Assembly (NCBI GenBank): GCA_002084825.1
Contig: NBMF01000001.1
Span: forward strand, 1-33,630
Direction of reading: 5' to 3'
Source of the DNA: Fusobacteriia bacterium 4572_74
GTDB lineage: Bacteria > Fusobacteriota > Fusobacteriia > Fusobacteriales > Fusobacteriaceae
DNA: 33,630 bases
Shown here: positions 8,925 to 17,951 of the stretch, piece by piece
Position numbering within the stretch: position 1 is the stretch's first letter
Layout: every line of letters begins with the position of its first letter
The notes under the pieces: model-generated
The model's database searches: none
The model's input: only the letters and a program-made list of their open reading frames with translations
What the model was told of the DNA's origin: nothing
Made by a program: the position numbers and the translations under genes

Positions 8925-9944
8925 ATGAAAGGAATAATAAATGCTCTAAAGGATGAAGTAGCTATTAGCTTAACTTCGGTAACTAGTGTAAAAGAATTAG
9001 AAGATCTAAAGATAGAGATTTTGGGGAAAAAAGGTAAATTGACAGATATCATGAAAGGTATGAGAAATTTATCTAAGGAAGAAAGACCTGTTATTGGTCA
9101 ATTAGCTAATGAAGTCAGGGATTTTATTACAAATGAAATCGAAACTAAGATGACTGAGCTAAAGGATATAGAAAAAACAGAAAGAATGAATAATGAAACT
9201 ATAGATGTTAGTTTACCAGGAAGGGAAACAGGAACTGGTAGATTACATCCTATAACAGAAACTATGGATTTCTTAAAAAATATATTTATAGAGATGGGAT
9301 TTGATGTAGCAGCAGGGCCGGAATTAGAGACTACATTTAATAACTTTGATGCATTAAATATACCAGAAACTCATCCATCGAGAGATTTACAGGATACTTT
9401 CTATATTGATGATAATACAGTATTAAGAACACATACATCACCTGTACAAATTAGATATATGCAAAATAAAACAGCACCATTTAGGATGGTCTGTCCAGGA
9501 AAGGTATATAGATCTGATTATGATGTATCTCATACACCTATGTTCCACCAAATGGAAGGATTGATGGTAGGAGAAGATATATCATTTGCTAATTTAAAAG
9601 CAATCTTAACAGAATTTGTAAACAAGGTATTTGGAGAAACTAACGTAAGGTTTAGACCTCATTTTTTCCCATTCACAGAACCTTCAGCAGAGATGGACGT
9701 AGAATGTGTAATTTGTAAAGGAAAAGGTTGTAGACTTTGTAAAAATACAGGTTGGTTAGAAATAATGGGTTGCGGAATGGTAGATCCTGAAGTATTAAAA
9801 AGTGTAAATTATGATGCAGATGAAATAAGTGGATTTGCATTTGGAATGGGAATAGAAAGAATTGCGATGCTAAGACACGGTATAGATGACCTAAGAGCAT
9901 TTTATGACAATGATATGAGATTCTTAAAGCAGTTTAACTTTTAA
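8925..9944 (+). CDS. pheS: Phenylalanyl-tRNA synthetase alpha subunit
   Basis: PheS is the catalytic subunit of the alpha2-beta2 enzyme that charges tRNA-Phe. The 339 residues begin with the coiled-coil tRNA-binding arm (about residues 1-90). The class II catalytic domain follows, with the motif-2 region FRMVCPGKVYRSDYD and its HTPMFHQMEG continuation, the cysteine-containing loop VECVICKGKGCRLC, and motif 3 GFAFGMGIERIAML near the end. The start has AGGAGG upstream. No T-box specifier structure was recognisable in the ~140-base leader. pheT follows after an unusually long gap with three hairpins. A tRNA-Phe gene is present elsewhere in the window. Confidence 0.97.
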   Translation: MKGIINALKDEVAISLTSVTSVKELEDLKIEILGKKGKLTDIMKGMRNLSKEERPVIGQLANEVRDFITNEIETKMTELKDIEKTERMNNETIDVSLPGRETGTGRLHPITETMDFLKNIFIEMGFDVAAGPELETTFNNFDALNIPETHPSRDLQDTFYIDDNTVLRTHTSPVQIRYMQNKTAPFRMVCPGKVYRSDYDVSHTPMFHQMEGLMVGEDISFANLKAILTEFVNKVFGETNVRFRPHFFPFTEPSAEMDVECVICKGKGCRLCKNTGWLEIMGCGMVDPEVLKSVNYDADEISGFAFGMGIERIAMLRHGIDDLRAFYDNDMRFLKQFNF

Positions 9945-9989
9945 TAGACTCTCATCTTTTCATAATGTTTAAAAAAAATAGAAAAAAAC

Positions 9990-10082
9990 ACAACTCTTTC
10001 CTTGTTGTCGTTTACTCTTTACTAAAGAGCAAACTATTGCTAATTATTTTAGCTTTGGTTTCACTTTTTTAAAGTGGAAACC
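9990..10082 (+). promoter_or_regulatory. Three-hairpin intergenic region between pheS and pheT
   Basis: Within the 170-base gap three stem-loops can be drawn in series. They are ACAAC/GTTGT (9990-9994 with 10004-10008), GTTTaCTCTTT/AAAGAGcAAAC (10010-10020 with 10024-10034), and GGTTTCACTTT/AAAGTGGAAACC (10057-10067 with 10071-10082, one bulge). The last ends just before the pheT ribosome-binding region. No U-tract terminator is present. A regulatory or processing role is inferred only. Confidence 0.45.
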
Positions 10083-10114
10083 TAGGAGGAAAAGTTAATA
10101 ATTTGGAGGAAAAA

Positions 10115-12496
10115 ATGTTAATATCTTTAGAATGGTTAAAAGAATATGTAGAGATAAATGAAGATGTTAAAGAGCTTGAAAATGCCCTAACTATGATTGG
10201 ACAAGAAGTTGAGGCAATAGAAGAGCAAGGACAACATCTAGACAATGTAGTTGTAGGACATATTGTAGAATATGGACAACATCCTGATGCTGATAAATTA
10301 TCACTATTAAAGGTAAATGTAGGGGAAGAAACTTCATTACAAATAATTTGTGGAGCTCCTAATCATAAATTAGGAGACAAAGTAATAGTAGCCAAAATAG
10401 GAGCTGTTTTACCTGGAAACTTTAAGATAAAGAAATCTAAAATAAGGGGAGTAGAATCTCAAGGGATGCTTTGTTCAGAGGTAGAATTAGGAATGGGTAC
10501 AGATGGTGATGGAATTGTTATCCTATCTGAAGATGCACCTATCGGAAAAGATATAAAAACATATTTAGGATTAGATGACGTAATTTTTGAATTAGAAATT
10601 ACACCTAATAGACCTGATTGTTTATCTCACATTGGTATCGCAAGGGAAGTAGCAGCTTATTATGATAGAAAGGTAAAATACCCTACATCTGATCTCAGAA
10701 CTATAACTGGACCAGCTGGAATTGTTGTGAATATTGTTGATGATAAAAGATGTACTAGATATAGCACTAGAATATTGAAAAACGTAAAGGTGGAAGAGTC
10801 ACCAGAATGGTTAAAGAGAAGATTGAAAGCTATTGGACTTAGACCAATAAATAACATTGTAGATGTAACTAACTATATTATGTTTGAATATAATCAGCCT
10901 ATGCATGCTTTTGACCACTCTAAATTAGATGGTTCAAAAATAATTGTGAGAGAAGCTAAAAAAGGTGAAAAAATCATTACTTTAGACGGTGAAGAAAGGG
11001 AATTAAATAACTCAGAATTAGTAATAGCTGATGAGGCAAAAGCTGTAGCAATAGCTGGAATTATGGGTGGACAAAACTCAGAGGTAGATAAGAATACTAC
11101 TGATATATTATTGGAAGTAGCATATTTTACTCCTGAAAATATAAGAAAAACAGCTAAGGAATTAGGGTTATTTTCTGACGCTTCATATAGATTTGAAAGA
11201 GGAATAGACAGAGATAATACTTTAGTTGTACTAGAAAGAGCATCATCTCTGATTCAGTCTATAACTAATTGTGAAGTTGTAGGAGAATATACAGATGTAT
11301 ATTCAGATCCTTATATTTCTAGAGAAGTTTCTTTAGATATCAATAAATTAAATAAATTTGTAGGCAAGGAAATAGAACTAGATACAGTAGGGAAAATCTT
11401 GAATAGCTTAAATATGCAGATAAATAATAGAGGGGAAAATAAAATTTCTGTAACTCCGCCACCATATAGAAATGATATAACTAGATCGGCAGATTTGTAT
11501 GAAGAGATTATTAGAATGTATGGTTTTGAAAATATTGAAGATAAAATGCCAATAGAAAATATCAAAGCTGGTGTAGTAGATGAAGAATTTCAAACTACCG
11601 ATACTTCTAAAAAACATCTGAGAGACATGGGATTACAAGAAGTTATAAACTATAGCTTTATTCCTAGAGGAATTTTAGAAAAATTAAAGATAGAAGTAGA
11701 GACTATAGATATTAAAAATCCTCTTAATGAAGATATGGTTACACTGAGGCCTACTTTGATGTATGGATTACTTACTAATATTAGGGATAATTTCAATAGA
11801 AATATAAATGATCTGAAGATATTTGAAGTATCTAGAACGTTTACTAAAGCAGAAACTTTAGCTGATGAAATTGTAAAAGTAGGAATAGCTTTAGCTGGTA
11901 GAGATGAAAGAAATCTATGGGATGCAAAGCCTGAAGCATATGATTTTTATGACTTGAAGGGATATGTAGAAAGTTACTTAAAAGATATGGGAATGACTAG
12001 ATATCAATTGAAAAGAACTGAAAATAAAAGTTACCATCCTGGTAGAGCAGTAGATATCTTAATAGGAAGAGATTATATTGGAACTTTTGGAGAGATCCAT
12101 CCCGATATAGCGGAAGCTATGTCTATCTCAAGGGAAAGAATATATTTAGCGGAGTTAGAATTAGCTAAGATAGTGAAATATGGAAAAACTGCAATAAAAT
12201 ACGAAAAGATAGTAAAATATCCAGCAGTAAATAGAGACTTAGCTATCTTAATGGATAGAGATAAATTAGTAGGAGATATGGTAGGAGATATTAAAAAATC
12301 TTCAAATATTATTGAAAGTGTAAATTTATTTGATATCTATGAAGGTGAAAAAGTAGAGGCAGATAAAAAATCAGTAGCTATTAATATAGTACTTAGAAAA
12401 ACAACAGGAACTTTGGAAGAAAATGAAGTAACTGCAGCAATCGATAAGATCTTAGGACTTATCAAGAAGAAGTATCAAGGTGAAATCAGACAATAG
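10115..12496 (+). CDS. pheT: Phenylalanyl-tRNA synthetase beta subunit
   Basis: PheT is the larger, non-catalytic subunit that binds and edits tRNA-Phe. The order is an EMAP-II-like tRNA-binding domain (VVVGHIVEYGQHPDADKLS...GAPN, about residues 40-150), the B3/B4 editing domain (ending around IAGIMGGQNSEV), B5 (EIIRMYGFENIEDKMP), the catalytic-like core, and a C-terminal anticodon-binding FDX-ACB domain (YPAVNRDLAILMDRD). The chosen start is ATG at 10115, giving MLISLEWLKEYVEIN. Its ribosome-binding site GGAGG (10105-10109) is well placed, whereas an upstream in-frame TTG at 10103 would overlap it. The 793-residue length is normal, and a strong terminator follows. Confidence 0.97.
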   Translation: MLISLEWLKEYVEINEDVKELENALTMIGQEVEAIEEQGQHLDNVVVGHIVEYGQHPDADKLSLLKVNVGEETSLQIICGAPNHKLGDKVIVAKIGAVLPGNFKIKKSKIRGVESQGMLCSEVELGMGTDGDGIVILSEDAPIGKDIKTYLGLDDVIFELEITPNRPDCLSHIGIAREVAAYYDRKVKYPTSDLRTITGPAGIVVNIVDDKRCTRYSTRILKNVKVEESPEWLKRRLKAIGLRPINNIVDVTNYIMFEYNQPMHAFDHSKLDGSKIIVREAKKGEKIITLDGEERELNNSELVIADEAKAVAIAGIMGGQNSEVDKNTTDILLEVAYFTPENIRKTAKELGLFSDASYRFERGIDRDNTLVVLERASSLIQSITNCEVVGEYTDVYSDPYISREVSLDINKLNKFVGKEIELDTVGKILNSLNMQINNRGENKISVTPPPYRNDITRSADLYEEIIRMYGFENIEDKMPIENIKAGVVDEEFQTTDTSKKHLRDMGLQEVINYSFIPRGILEKLKIEVETIDIKNPLNEDMVTLRPTLMYGLLTNIRDNFNRNINDLKIFEVSRTFTKAETLADEIVKVGIALAGRDERNLWDAKPEAYDFYDLKGYVESYLKDMGMTRYQLKRTENKSYHPGRAVDILIGRDYIGTFGEIHPDIAEAMSISRERIYLAELELAKIVKYGKTAIKYEKIVKYPAVNRDLAILMDRDKLVGDMVGDIKKSSNIIESVNLFDIYEGEKVEADKKSVAINIVLRKTTGTLEENEVTAAIDKILGLIKKKYQGEIRQ

Positions 12497-12507
12497 TTTT
12501 ATAAGAA

Positions 12508-12537
12508 TTCCTCCTAAATTTTTAGGAGGGATTTTCT
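12508..12537 (+). terminator. Intrinsic terminator of pheT
   Basis: TTCCTCCTAAA (12508-12518) pairs with TTTAGGAGGGA (12521-12531) with a wobble pair, followed by a short T-rich tail. It separates pheT from the convergent minus-strand YitT-family gene. Confidence 0.8.
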
Positions 12538-12599
12538 ATCTAATTAAAGTTTATAAAAAACTTTGATTGTGGTTAATTGGATGTAATGTCACATTTCTT

Positions 12600-13463
12600 T
12601 TATTCGTCTTCTGGATCACCAAAAACTTCATATACTTCCGAGATAACTATAAAAGCTGTTGGATCAATTATTTTTATAAATGCCTGTAAGTCACGAAGCT
12701 GTTTATTCTTTAAGATAACCATGATCATCTTTCTTTCAGAATTTTGAATACGACTCTTAGTCATAATAGTGGTACTATCGGTTTGTATATTATTAGCTAA
12801 AAGTTCTTGGATCTCATCATATTTTGAACTGGTAATATATACCATTTTACTATGGCTTATCCCTTCAAATATCTTATTTAAGATAAAATTACAGGTAAAT
12901 GCAGATAGGATAGCATAGAGTCCTCTTTCTATTCCAAAAACTACTATTCCACTTCCCATCACAAGAATATCTAATATCAAGATAGCGTGTGGAACTGGTA
13001 ACTTAGAGTATTTACTGATAACCTGTCCTAAGATATCGGCTCCTCCCATACTTCCACCAAATTTAAAAATTAAACCCATTCCTGAACCTAAGAATAATCC
13101 ACCAAAAATAGGAGCCAAGAGTAAATTTCCACCCTTTGCATAGTCAATTACGGATGTATTGTTTAACAATATTAGAAATGTTTGGGTATAAAAGGCTAGA
13201 CCTACAATTCCAAAAAAAGTTTTGAAACCATATTCTTTTCCGAATACTTTTACACCTAAGATAAATATAGGAATATTAAAGATTAGAATAGTAAGGCCAA
13301 TTGGAATTCCTGTCCCATAAAATAATATAGTGGCAACTCCCGGAACTCCGCTACTGACTAGTTTCCCAGGAACCAAAAAAACACCTATTCCAATGGCTGA
13401 TAATATCACTCCTAAATTAATAACAAAATAATCAAAAAATAACCCCTTTAAGTGTCTTTTCAT
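12600..13463 (-). CDS. YitT family membrane protein (DUF161/DUF2179)
   Basis: The 287-residue product has five or six hydrophobic helices in its first ~200 residues, with the family features GVFLVPGKLVSSGVPGVATI near the first helices and FGGSMGGADILGQVISKYS in the middle. It ends with a soluble DUF2179-type domain (VYITSSKYDEIQELL...MIMVILKNKQLRDLQAFI). This is the standard YitT layout of an integral membrane protein with unknown transport or regulatory function. I place the start at the ATG at 13463 (MKRHLKGLFFDY), which has AGGAGGGG upstream on the minus strand. A longer frame up to 13514 lacks a ribosome-binding site. It is monocistronic and convergent with pheT. Confidence 0.85.
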   Translation of the reverse strand: MKRHLKGLFFDYFVINLGVILSAIGIGVFLVPGKLVSSGVPGVATILFYGTGIPIGLTILIFNIPIFILGVKVFGKEYGFKTFFGIVGLAFYTQTFLILLNNTSVIDYAKGGNLLLAPIFGGLFLGSGMGLIFKFGGSMGGADILGQVISKYSKLPVPHAILILDILVMGSGIVVFGIERGLYAILSAFTCNFILNKIFEGISHSKMVYITSSKYDEIQELLANNIQTDSTTIMTKSRIQNSERKMIMVILKNKQLRDLQAFIKIIDPTAFIVISEVYEVFGDPEDE

Positions 13464-13888
13464 TTGTTTTGATCCCCTCCTAATTTGATAAACTTTATGA
13501 ATTTTAAATTCCATTGATTTAAATTATTATTTCTATAAATAGACAAATTTTATCATTTTTAAACCAAAAAAGATATACTAAAATTAGTCGTTTTTTAAAA
13601 ACTAAAAAAAATCATATAGAGGTATAACTTTTGTAATTTTATGGTAAAATTTAGGAGAGAAAAAAATGGAAATTAAAAAAACTTAGTCACGAATGATACT
13701 AATAAAAATGAAGAAAAATTATTGGGGAATATTAGAACCTAATCAAGAAAAAAGAATTTTAGTTAGTGAGGTGGTGCATAATTCATGACTAAAAAAAATG
13801 GTTTTTAATTTTTCAGAGGTAGTTTTGATTATTATCCTAAGGGTCCATAACGATGGTAACTCTTACAATTTAAGGAGGTTATTTAAAT
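13464..13888. other. Non-coding gap of ~425 bases with a broken small reading frame
   Basis: This gap lies between two divergently transcribed genes. It contains a poorly formed AT-rich inverted repeat near 13583-13605, a small interrupted reading frame (13666-13788) and a weak CCAT-AACG-ATGG hairpin near 13847-13858. I could not identify a convincing -35/-10 pair for either flanking gene, nor a known riboswitch. Confidence 0.4.
13666..13788 (+). pseudogene. Small reading frame interrupted by an in-frame amber codon
   Basis: An ATG at 13666 follows a good ribosome-binding site (AGGAGA) but meets TAG after six codons (MEIKKT). The same frame then continues openly through a second ATG at 13708 (MKKNYWGILEPNQEKR...) to TGA at 13786-13788. 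The part after the stop reads like ordinary protein, suggesting a decayed gene fragment of about 40 codons. Chance cannot be excluded in DNA this AT-rich. Confidence 0.25.
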
Positions 13889-14908
13889 ATGAATTTAGTA
13901 GAGGTAAAAAATAATGCCCGTGAAAAGATGAAGGGCGTATGTGCTATATGTCGTGAATGTAATGGTGTATGGTGTAGAGGAATGGTTCCAGGAATGGGAG
14001 GAGCAGGAAATGGTTCAACTATGCAGAGAAACTATAATAAATTAAATGAAATTAGAGTTATGATGAAAACATTGCATGATGCCAAAGATCCAGATATTAA
14101 ATTTAATTTTTTAGGTAAGGTGCTTTCTAGTCCCATAATGGCAGCTCCTATAACGGGATTAAACTATAATGCTGGAGGAGCAATAGAAGAGAAAGATTAT
14201 ATCGATGACATTGTAAATGGAAGTTTAGAATGTGGAACTATCGCTATGATAGGTGATGGAGGAAATCCGGATTTTTATAGATGGGGAGTAGAGGCTATAA
14301 AAAAGGTGGATGGTAATGGTATAGCGATTATAAAACCTAGGGAAAACTTTGAGATCATAAAAAGAATAAGGATGGCAGAGGAAGCTGGAGCACTGGCTGT
14401 AGGAATAGATATAGATGGAGCTGGATTATTGGTTATGAATACCATGGGACAGCCTGTAGGACCAAAATCAGTGGAAGAGTTAAAGGAATTGGTAGATTCA
14501 ACTAAATTACCTTTTATATTGAAAGGGATACTTAGTGTAAAAGAAGCTAAGATAGCCATGGGAGTAGGAGTGGCAGGCATCATAGTATCTAATCATGGAG
14601 GTCGTGTGTTGAACGGTACTATAAGTTCAGTTGAGACTCTGACTGAAATATCTACAGCTGTAGGAAATAAGATAATAGTAATAGCTGATGGAGGAGTAAG
14701 GGAAGGGATGGATATAGTAAAATTCTTAGCTCTTGGAGCCCACTGTGTATTGGTGGGAAGACCTATTATTTGGGGAAGTGTAGGAGGAAGAAGGGAGGGC
14801 GTTAAGTTAACTTTAGAAACTTTGAAAAAACAACTATATCAAGCCATGATACTGACAGGTGCTGCTAGTTTAGAAGAGATAGATAAGAGTATGATATACA
14901 AAAATTAA
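13889..14908 (+). CDS. FMN-dependent alpha-hydroxy-acid dehydrogenase family protein with N-terminal cysteine cluster
   Basis: The protein (339 residues) has the TIM-barrel fold of the lactate oxidase/glycolate oxidase family. It contains PIMAAPITG, the flavin-contacting lysine in LPFILKGI, the catalytic histidine segment IIVSNHGGRVL (near residue 235) and the phosphate-binding end IIVIADGGVREG...GAHCVLVGRPII. Unlike canonical members it begins with Cys18, Cys21, Cys24 and Cys29 (CX2CX2CX4C), a spacing that could bind a metal or Fe-S cluster. The substrate cannot be predicted; 2-hydroxy acids are the family norm, and some conserved arginine/tyrosine positions look altered. The start has AAGGAGG upstream. 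The gene is single, with its own terminator before the importer operon. Confidence 0.8.
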   Translation: MNLVEVKNNAREKMKGVCAICRECNGVWCRGMVPGMGGAGNGSTMQRNYNKLNEIRVMMKTLHDAKDPDIKFNFLGKVLSSPIMAAPITGLNYNAGGAIEEKDYIDDIVNGSLECGTIAMIGDGGNPDFYRWGVEAIKKVDGNGIAIIKPRENFEIIKRIRMAEEAGALAVGIDIDGAGLLVMNTMGQPVGPKSVEELKELVDSTKLPFILKGILSVKEAKIAMGVGVAGIIVSNHGGRVLNGTISSVETLTEISTAVGNKIIVIADGGVREGMDIVKFLALGAHCVLVGRPIIWGSVGGRREGVKLTLETLKKQLYQAMILTGAASLEEIDKSMIYKN

Positions 14909-14929
14909 TTAAAATATAATGTAAATTTG

Positions 14930-14961
14930 AAAAAAGTGCTGGGATTTCAGTACTTTTTTTT
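14930..14961 (+). terminator. Intrinsic terminator of the hydroxy-acid dehydrogenase gene
   Basis: AAAAAAGTGCTG (14930-14941) pairs with CAGTACTTTTTT (from 14948) around GGATTT, followed by Ts. Confidence 0.88.
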
Positions 14962-14990
14962 AGATTAAAAATAAATAATGTTCAAAACTA

Positions 14991-15019
14991 TTGACAAAGT
15001 GTCCATATTAAAGTAAACT
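14991..15019 (+). promoter_or_regulatory. Promoter of the DUF3798 importer operon
   Basis: A consensus TTGACA (14991-14996) is followed after 17 bp by TAAACT (15014-15019). A second candidate -10, TACAAT (15057-15062), lies closer to the gene with a weak -35 near 15033. Confidence 0.6.
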
Positions 15020-15110
15020 CATTATTAATAGTTTAAACTGTATTCTTTAAAAAGAGTACAATGCTAATTAAATGGTATTTGTATAAAATTTTATTTGAGG
15101 AGATGAAAAA

Positions 15111-16286
15111 ATGAAAAAATTATTTTTATTAGTTACAATGTTTGTAATGTCAGCGTTTGCTTTTTCAGCGGACTACCATATTGGTGTAGTATCCGGAACA
15201 GTATCTCAATCGGAAGACGGTCTTAGAGGAGCTCAAGAATTAATAAAGCAGTTTGGAGCAGCGGAAAAAGGTGGGAAAGTAGTCCATATAACTTACCCAG
15301 ATAACTTTATGCAGGAGATGGAAACTACAATCTCTCAAATCGTAAGTTTAGCAGATGATCCTAAGATGAAAGCGATAGTAGTAACAGAAGCTGTTCCTGG
15401 AACAGTGGAAGCATTTAGAAGGGTAAGGGAAAAAAATCCTGATATTCTATTAATTGCAAACAGTCCTCATGAAGATCCAGAGATGATTGCAGATGTAGCA
15501 GATTTAGTATTGAACCCTGATAATATAGCTAGAGGGTATTTAATTGTAAAAGCTGCTCAAGAGATGGGAGCAAAGAAATTCATGCATATATCATTTCCTA
15601 GACATATGAGTTATGAACTTTTATCTAGAAGAAGAGATATTATGAAACAAGCAGCAGCAGATTTAGGAATGGAATTTATAACTATGACTGCCCCAGACCC
15701 TGTAAGTGATGTCGGTGTAGCAGGAGCTCAACAATTTATCTTAGAAAAAGTACCATCATGGTTAAAAAAATATGGTAAGGACACTGCATTTTTCGCAACA
15801 AATGATGCACAAACTGAGCCTTTATTAAAGAGAGTCGCAGAAGATGGAGGATACTTTGTAGAAGCAGATTTACCTTCTCCAACAATGGGATATCCTGGAG
15901 CTTTAGGAGTTAAATTTGATAAGAGTGAAAAAGGAAATTGGCCTAAAATATTAAAGAAAGTTGAAAAATCAGTAGTTAAAGCTGGTGGTTCTGGAAGAAT
16001 GGGAACATGGGCATATTCATATAATTTTGCGGCAGCAGTAGCTTTAGGAACTCATGCTATAGATGTAATAGAAGGAAGATCAGAAATAGATGACTTTGAC
16101 CAAGTTATGGCATCACTAGGAATGCAAAGTCCTGGAGCAGGTTGGAATGGAAGTCAATATATAGATGTTGATGGAATAGAAAGAGAGAATTTTTTCTTAG
16201 TATATCAAGATACATATGTATTTGGAAAAGGGTATCTTCATATGACAAACTTAGAAGTTCCTAAAAAATATTTTGAAATTAACTAA
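15111..16286 (+). CDS. DUF3798 family substrate-binding protein of an ABC importer
   Basis: The first ~20 residues are a signal peptide (basic start, hydrophobic core, AFAFSA cleavage region) with no lipobox cysteine, so the mature protein should be free in the periplasm of a diderm cell. The rest is a two-lobed periplasmic-binding fold: YHIGVVSGTVSQSEDG at the first strand, KMKAIVVTEAVPGTVEAF, KKFMHISFPRHMSYELLSRR, and DTAFFATNDAQTEPLL. I recognise it as the DUF3798 group, which occurs with sugar/nucleoside-type ABC genes as here. The ligand is unknown. The start ATG has GAGGAG upstream. A terminator between this gene and the ATPase should make the binding protein the most abundant component. 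Confidence 0.82.
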   Translation: MKKLFLLVTMFVMSAFAFSADYHIGVVSGTVSQSEDGLRGAQELIKQFGAAEKGGKVVHITYPDNFMQEMETTISQIVSLADDPKMKAIVVTEAVPGTVEAFRRVREKNPDILLIANSPHEDPEMIADVADLVLNPDNIARGYLIVKAAQEMGAKKFMHISFPRHMSYELLSRRRDIMKQAAADLGMEFITMTAPDPVSDVGVAGAQQFILEKVPSWLKKYGKDTAFFATNDAQTEPLLKRVAEDGGYFVEADLPSPTMGYPGALGVKFDKSEKGNWPKILKKVEKSVVKAGGSGRMGTWAYSYNFAAAVALGTHAIDVIEGRSEIDDFDQVMASLGMQSPGAGWNGSQYIDVDGIERENFFLVYQDTYVFGKGYLHMTNLEVPKKYFEIN

Positions 16287-16306
16287 AACCTAACTAAGAT
16301 AAAATA

Positions 16307-16329
16307 GAGGGGCGAAAGCCCCTTTTTTA
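16307..16329 (+). terminator. Attenuating terminator between binding protein and ATPase genes
   Basis: GGGGC-GAAA-GCCCC (16309-16322) followed by six Ts is a short, strong intrinsic terminator. It lies inside what otherwise looks like one operon, with no clear new promoter after it, so partial readthrough is likely. Confidence 0.85.
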
Positions 16330-16358
16330 TCATTAAATGAGAAAACAGGAGGAATTGA

Positions 16359-17951
16359 GTGAGTGAACTACTTTTAAAAATAGAAAATTTATCCAAATCA
16401 TTTGGTGAAAATTGTGTACTAAAAGATATAAATATAAGTATAAACAAAGGTGAAATAATAGGATTAGTAGGAGAAAATGGAGCGGGAAAGTCGACTCTAA
16501 TGAAAACTATATTTGGAATGCCTGTAATTCGTGAAACAGGTGGATATGGTGGAAGTATAAAATTTGAAGGGAAGGAAATAGATTTTAAATCTCCATTTGA
16601 TGCTTTAGAAGTAGGGATAGGGATGGTACATCAAGAATTTTCTTTAATACCTGGATTTGAGGCTACTGAAAATATAGTTCTTAATAGGGAATCGACTAAA
16701 AATAGTTTTTTAGAAGTTTTATTTGGTGATAGGATAAAAAAATTAGACAGTTTGGAGATGGAAGCTAGGGCAGGGATAGCAGTAGGACATCTAGGTGTAA
16801 AGATGGATCCAAAAACTATAATAAAAGAGATGCCGGTAGCACATAAACAATTTACAGAGATAGCCCGGGAGATAGAGAGAAAAAACACCAAATTGTTGGT
16901 ACTTGATGAACCTACAGCAGTGCTTACAGAATCGGAAGCAGAAATATTGCTACAAACGATGAAACGGTTGGCCAATGAAGGAATCTCGATAGTATTCATC
17001 ACCCATAGATTAAATGAGATCATGGAGATAAGTGACAAGGTAGTTGTACTCCGTGATGGTATCTTGATAAAGGAGATAGAAACAAAGAAAACTAATGCCC
17101 ATGAGATAACAGAGTGGATGATAGGTAGAAGTTTTAGTGAATCCGAAGCTGTAAAAAAAGTGACTGAAAATAAAGAAGTCCTTCTGAAATTAGATGAATT
17201 CTGGGTGGATATGCCAGGAGAAACAGTAAAAAAACTAGACCTAGAAGTATATAAAGGTGAAATATTAGGAATCGGTGGAATGGCAGGACAGGGAAAATTA
17301 GGAATAGCAAATGGAGTCATGGGGCTATATACGGCTGGAGGAAAACTAACTTTTAGAGGGAAAAATTTAGAATTAAATAATCCTAAATTACCCTTGGAAA
17401 AAGGTATTTTCTTAGTGTCAGAGGATAGAAAAGGAGTAGGACTGCTCCTGGATGGAACTATTGAAGATAACATAGCCTACCCTGCAATCCAAATCAAAAA
17501 TGAATTTATCAAAAAATATCTGGGTGGATTAGTAGAGTGGGTAGATGAAAAAAATGTAGAAAAAAATGCATTGGAATATATAAAGAAATTAGAGATCAGA
17601 TGTATAAGCTCTAAGCAAACAGCCGGAGAACTCAGTGGTGGAAATCAACAAAAAGTATGTATGGCTAAGGCATTTACTATGAAACCTGAGTTGTTGATGG
17701 TTTCAGAGCCAACTAGGGGAATAGATGTAGGAGCAAAAAAATTAGTTTTGGAAACTCTGCGTGAATACAATGAAAAATATGGTACTACGATAATTATAAC
17801 TTCTTCAGAACTTGGGGAACTCCGTGGGATCAGTGATAGAATAGCTATAATAACAGAGGGTAAAGTAGCTGGTATACTGCCTCCAGAAGCAGATATAATT
17901 AAATTTGGAGAATTGATGGTAGGGATAGGAGGAACTGATGGAAAAAATTAA
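16359..17951 (+). CDS. ABC importer ATP-binding protein with two nucleotide-binding domains
   Basis: This 530-residue double ATPase resembles RbsA/XylG and the BMP-family (nucleoside) importer ATPases. The first domain has a full Walker A (GENGAGKST, residues 38-46) and Walker B (LLVLDEPTAVL, near 180), with IVFITHRLNEI as the switch region. The second has the degenerate Walker A typical of this class (GGMAGQGKLG), signature LSGGNQQKV near 424, and LLMVSEPTRGIDVG. It should power uptake of the ligand bound by the DUF3798 protein through the next two permeases. The start is GTG at 16359 with AGGAGG six bases upstream. It overlaps permease 1 by 14 bases. Confidence 0.92.
   Translation: MSELLLKIENLSKSFGENCVLKDINISINKGEIIGLVGENGAGKSTLMKTIFGMPVIRETGGYGGSIKFEGKEIDFKSPFDALEVGIGMVHQEFSLIPGFEATENIVLNRESTKNSFLEVLFGDRIKKLDSLEMEARAGIAVGHLGVKMDPKTIIKEMPVAHKQFTEIAREIERKNTKLLVLDEPTAVLTESEAEILLQTMKRLANEGISIVFITHRLNEIMEISDKVVVLRDGILIKEIETKKTNAHEITEWMIGRSFSESEAVKKVTENKEVLLKLDEFWVDMPGETVKKLDLEVYKGEILGIGGMAGQGKLGIANGVMGLYTAGGKLTFRGKNLELNNPKLPLEKGIFLVSEDRKGVGLLLDGTIEDNIAYPAIQIKNEFIKKYLGGLVEWVDEKNVEKNALEYIKKLEIRCISSKQTAGELSGGNQQKVCMAKAFTMKPELLMVSEPTRGIDVGAKKLVLETLREYNEKYGTTIIITSSELGELRGISDRIAIITEGKVAGILPPEADIIKFGELMVGIGGTDGKN

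Noticed and set aside
10103-10114. TTG start for pheT twelve bases upstream of the ATG
   Set aside because: It overlaps the GGAGG ribosome-binding site of the ATG at 10115, which gives the conserved PheT N-terminus.
16631-17473. 280-codon minus-strand open frame opposite the ABC ATPase
   Set aside because: It lies fully inside the ATPase gene, which has all its motifs, and it reads as a serine/isoleucine/phenylalanine-rich mirror frame without a ribosome-binding site.
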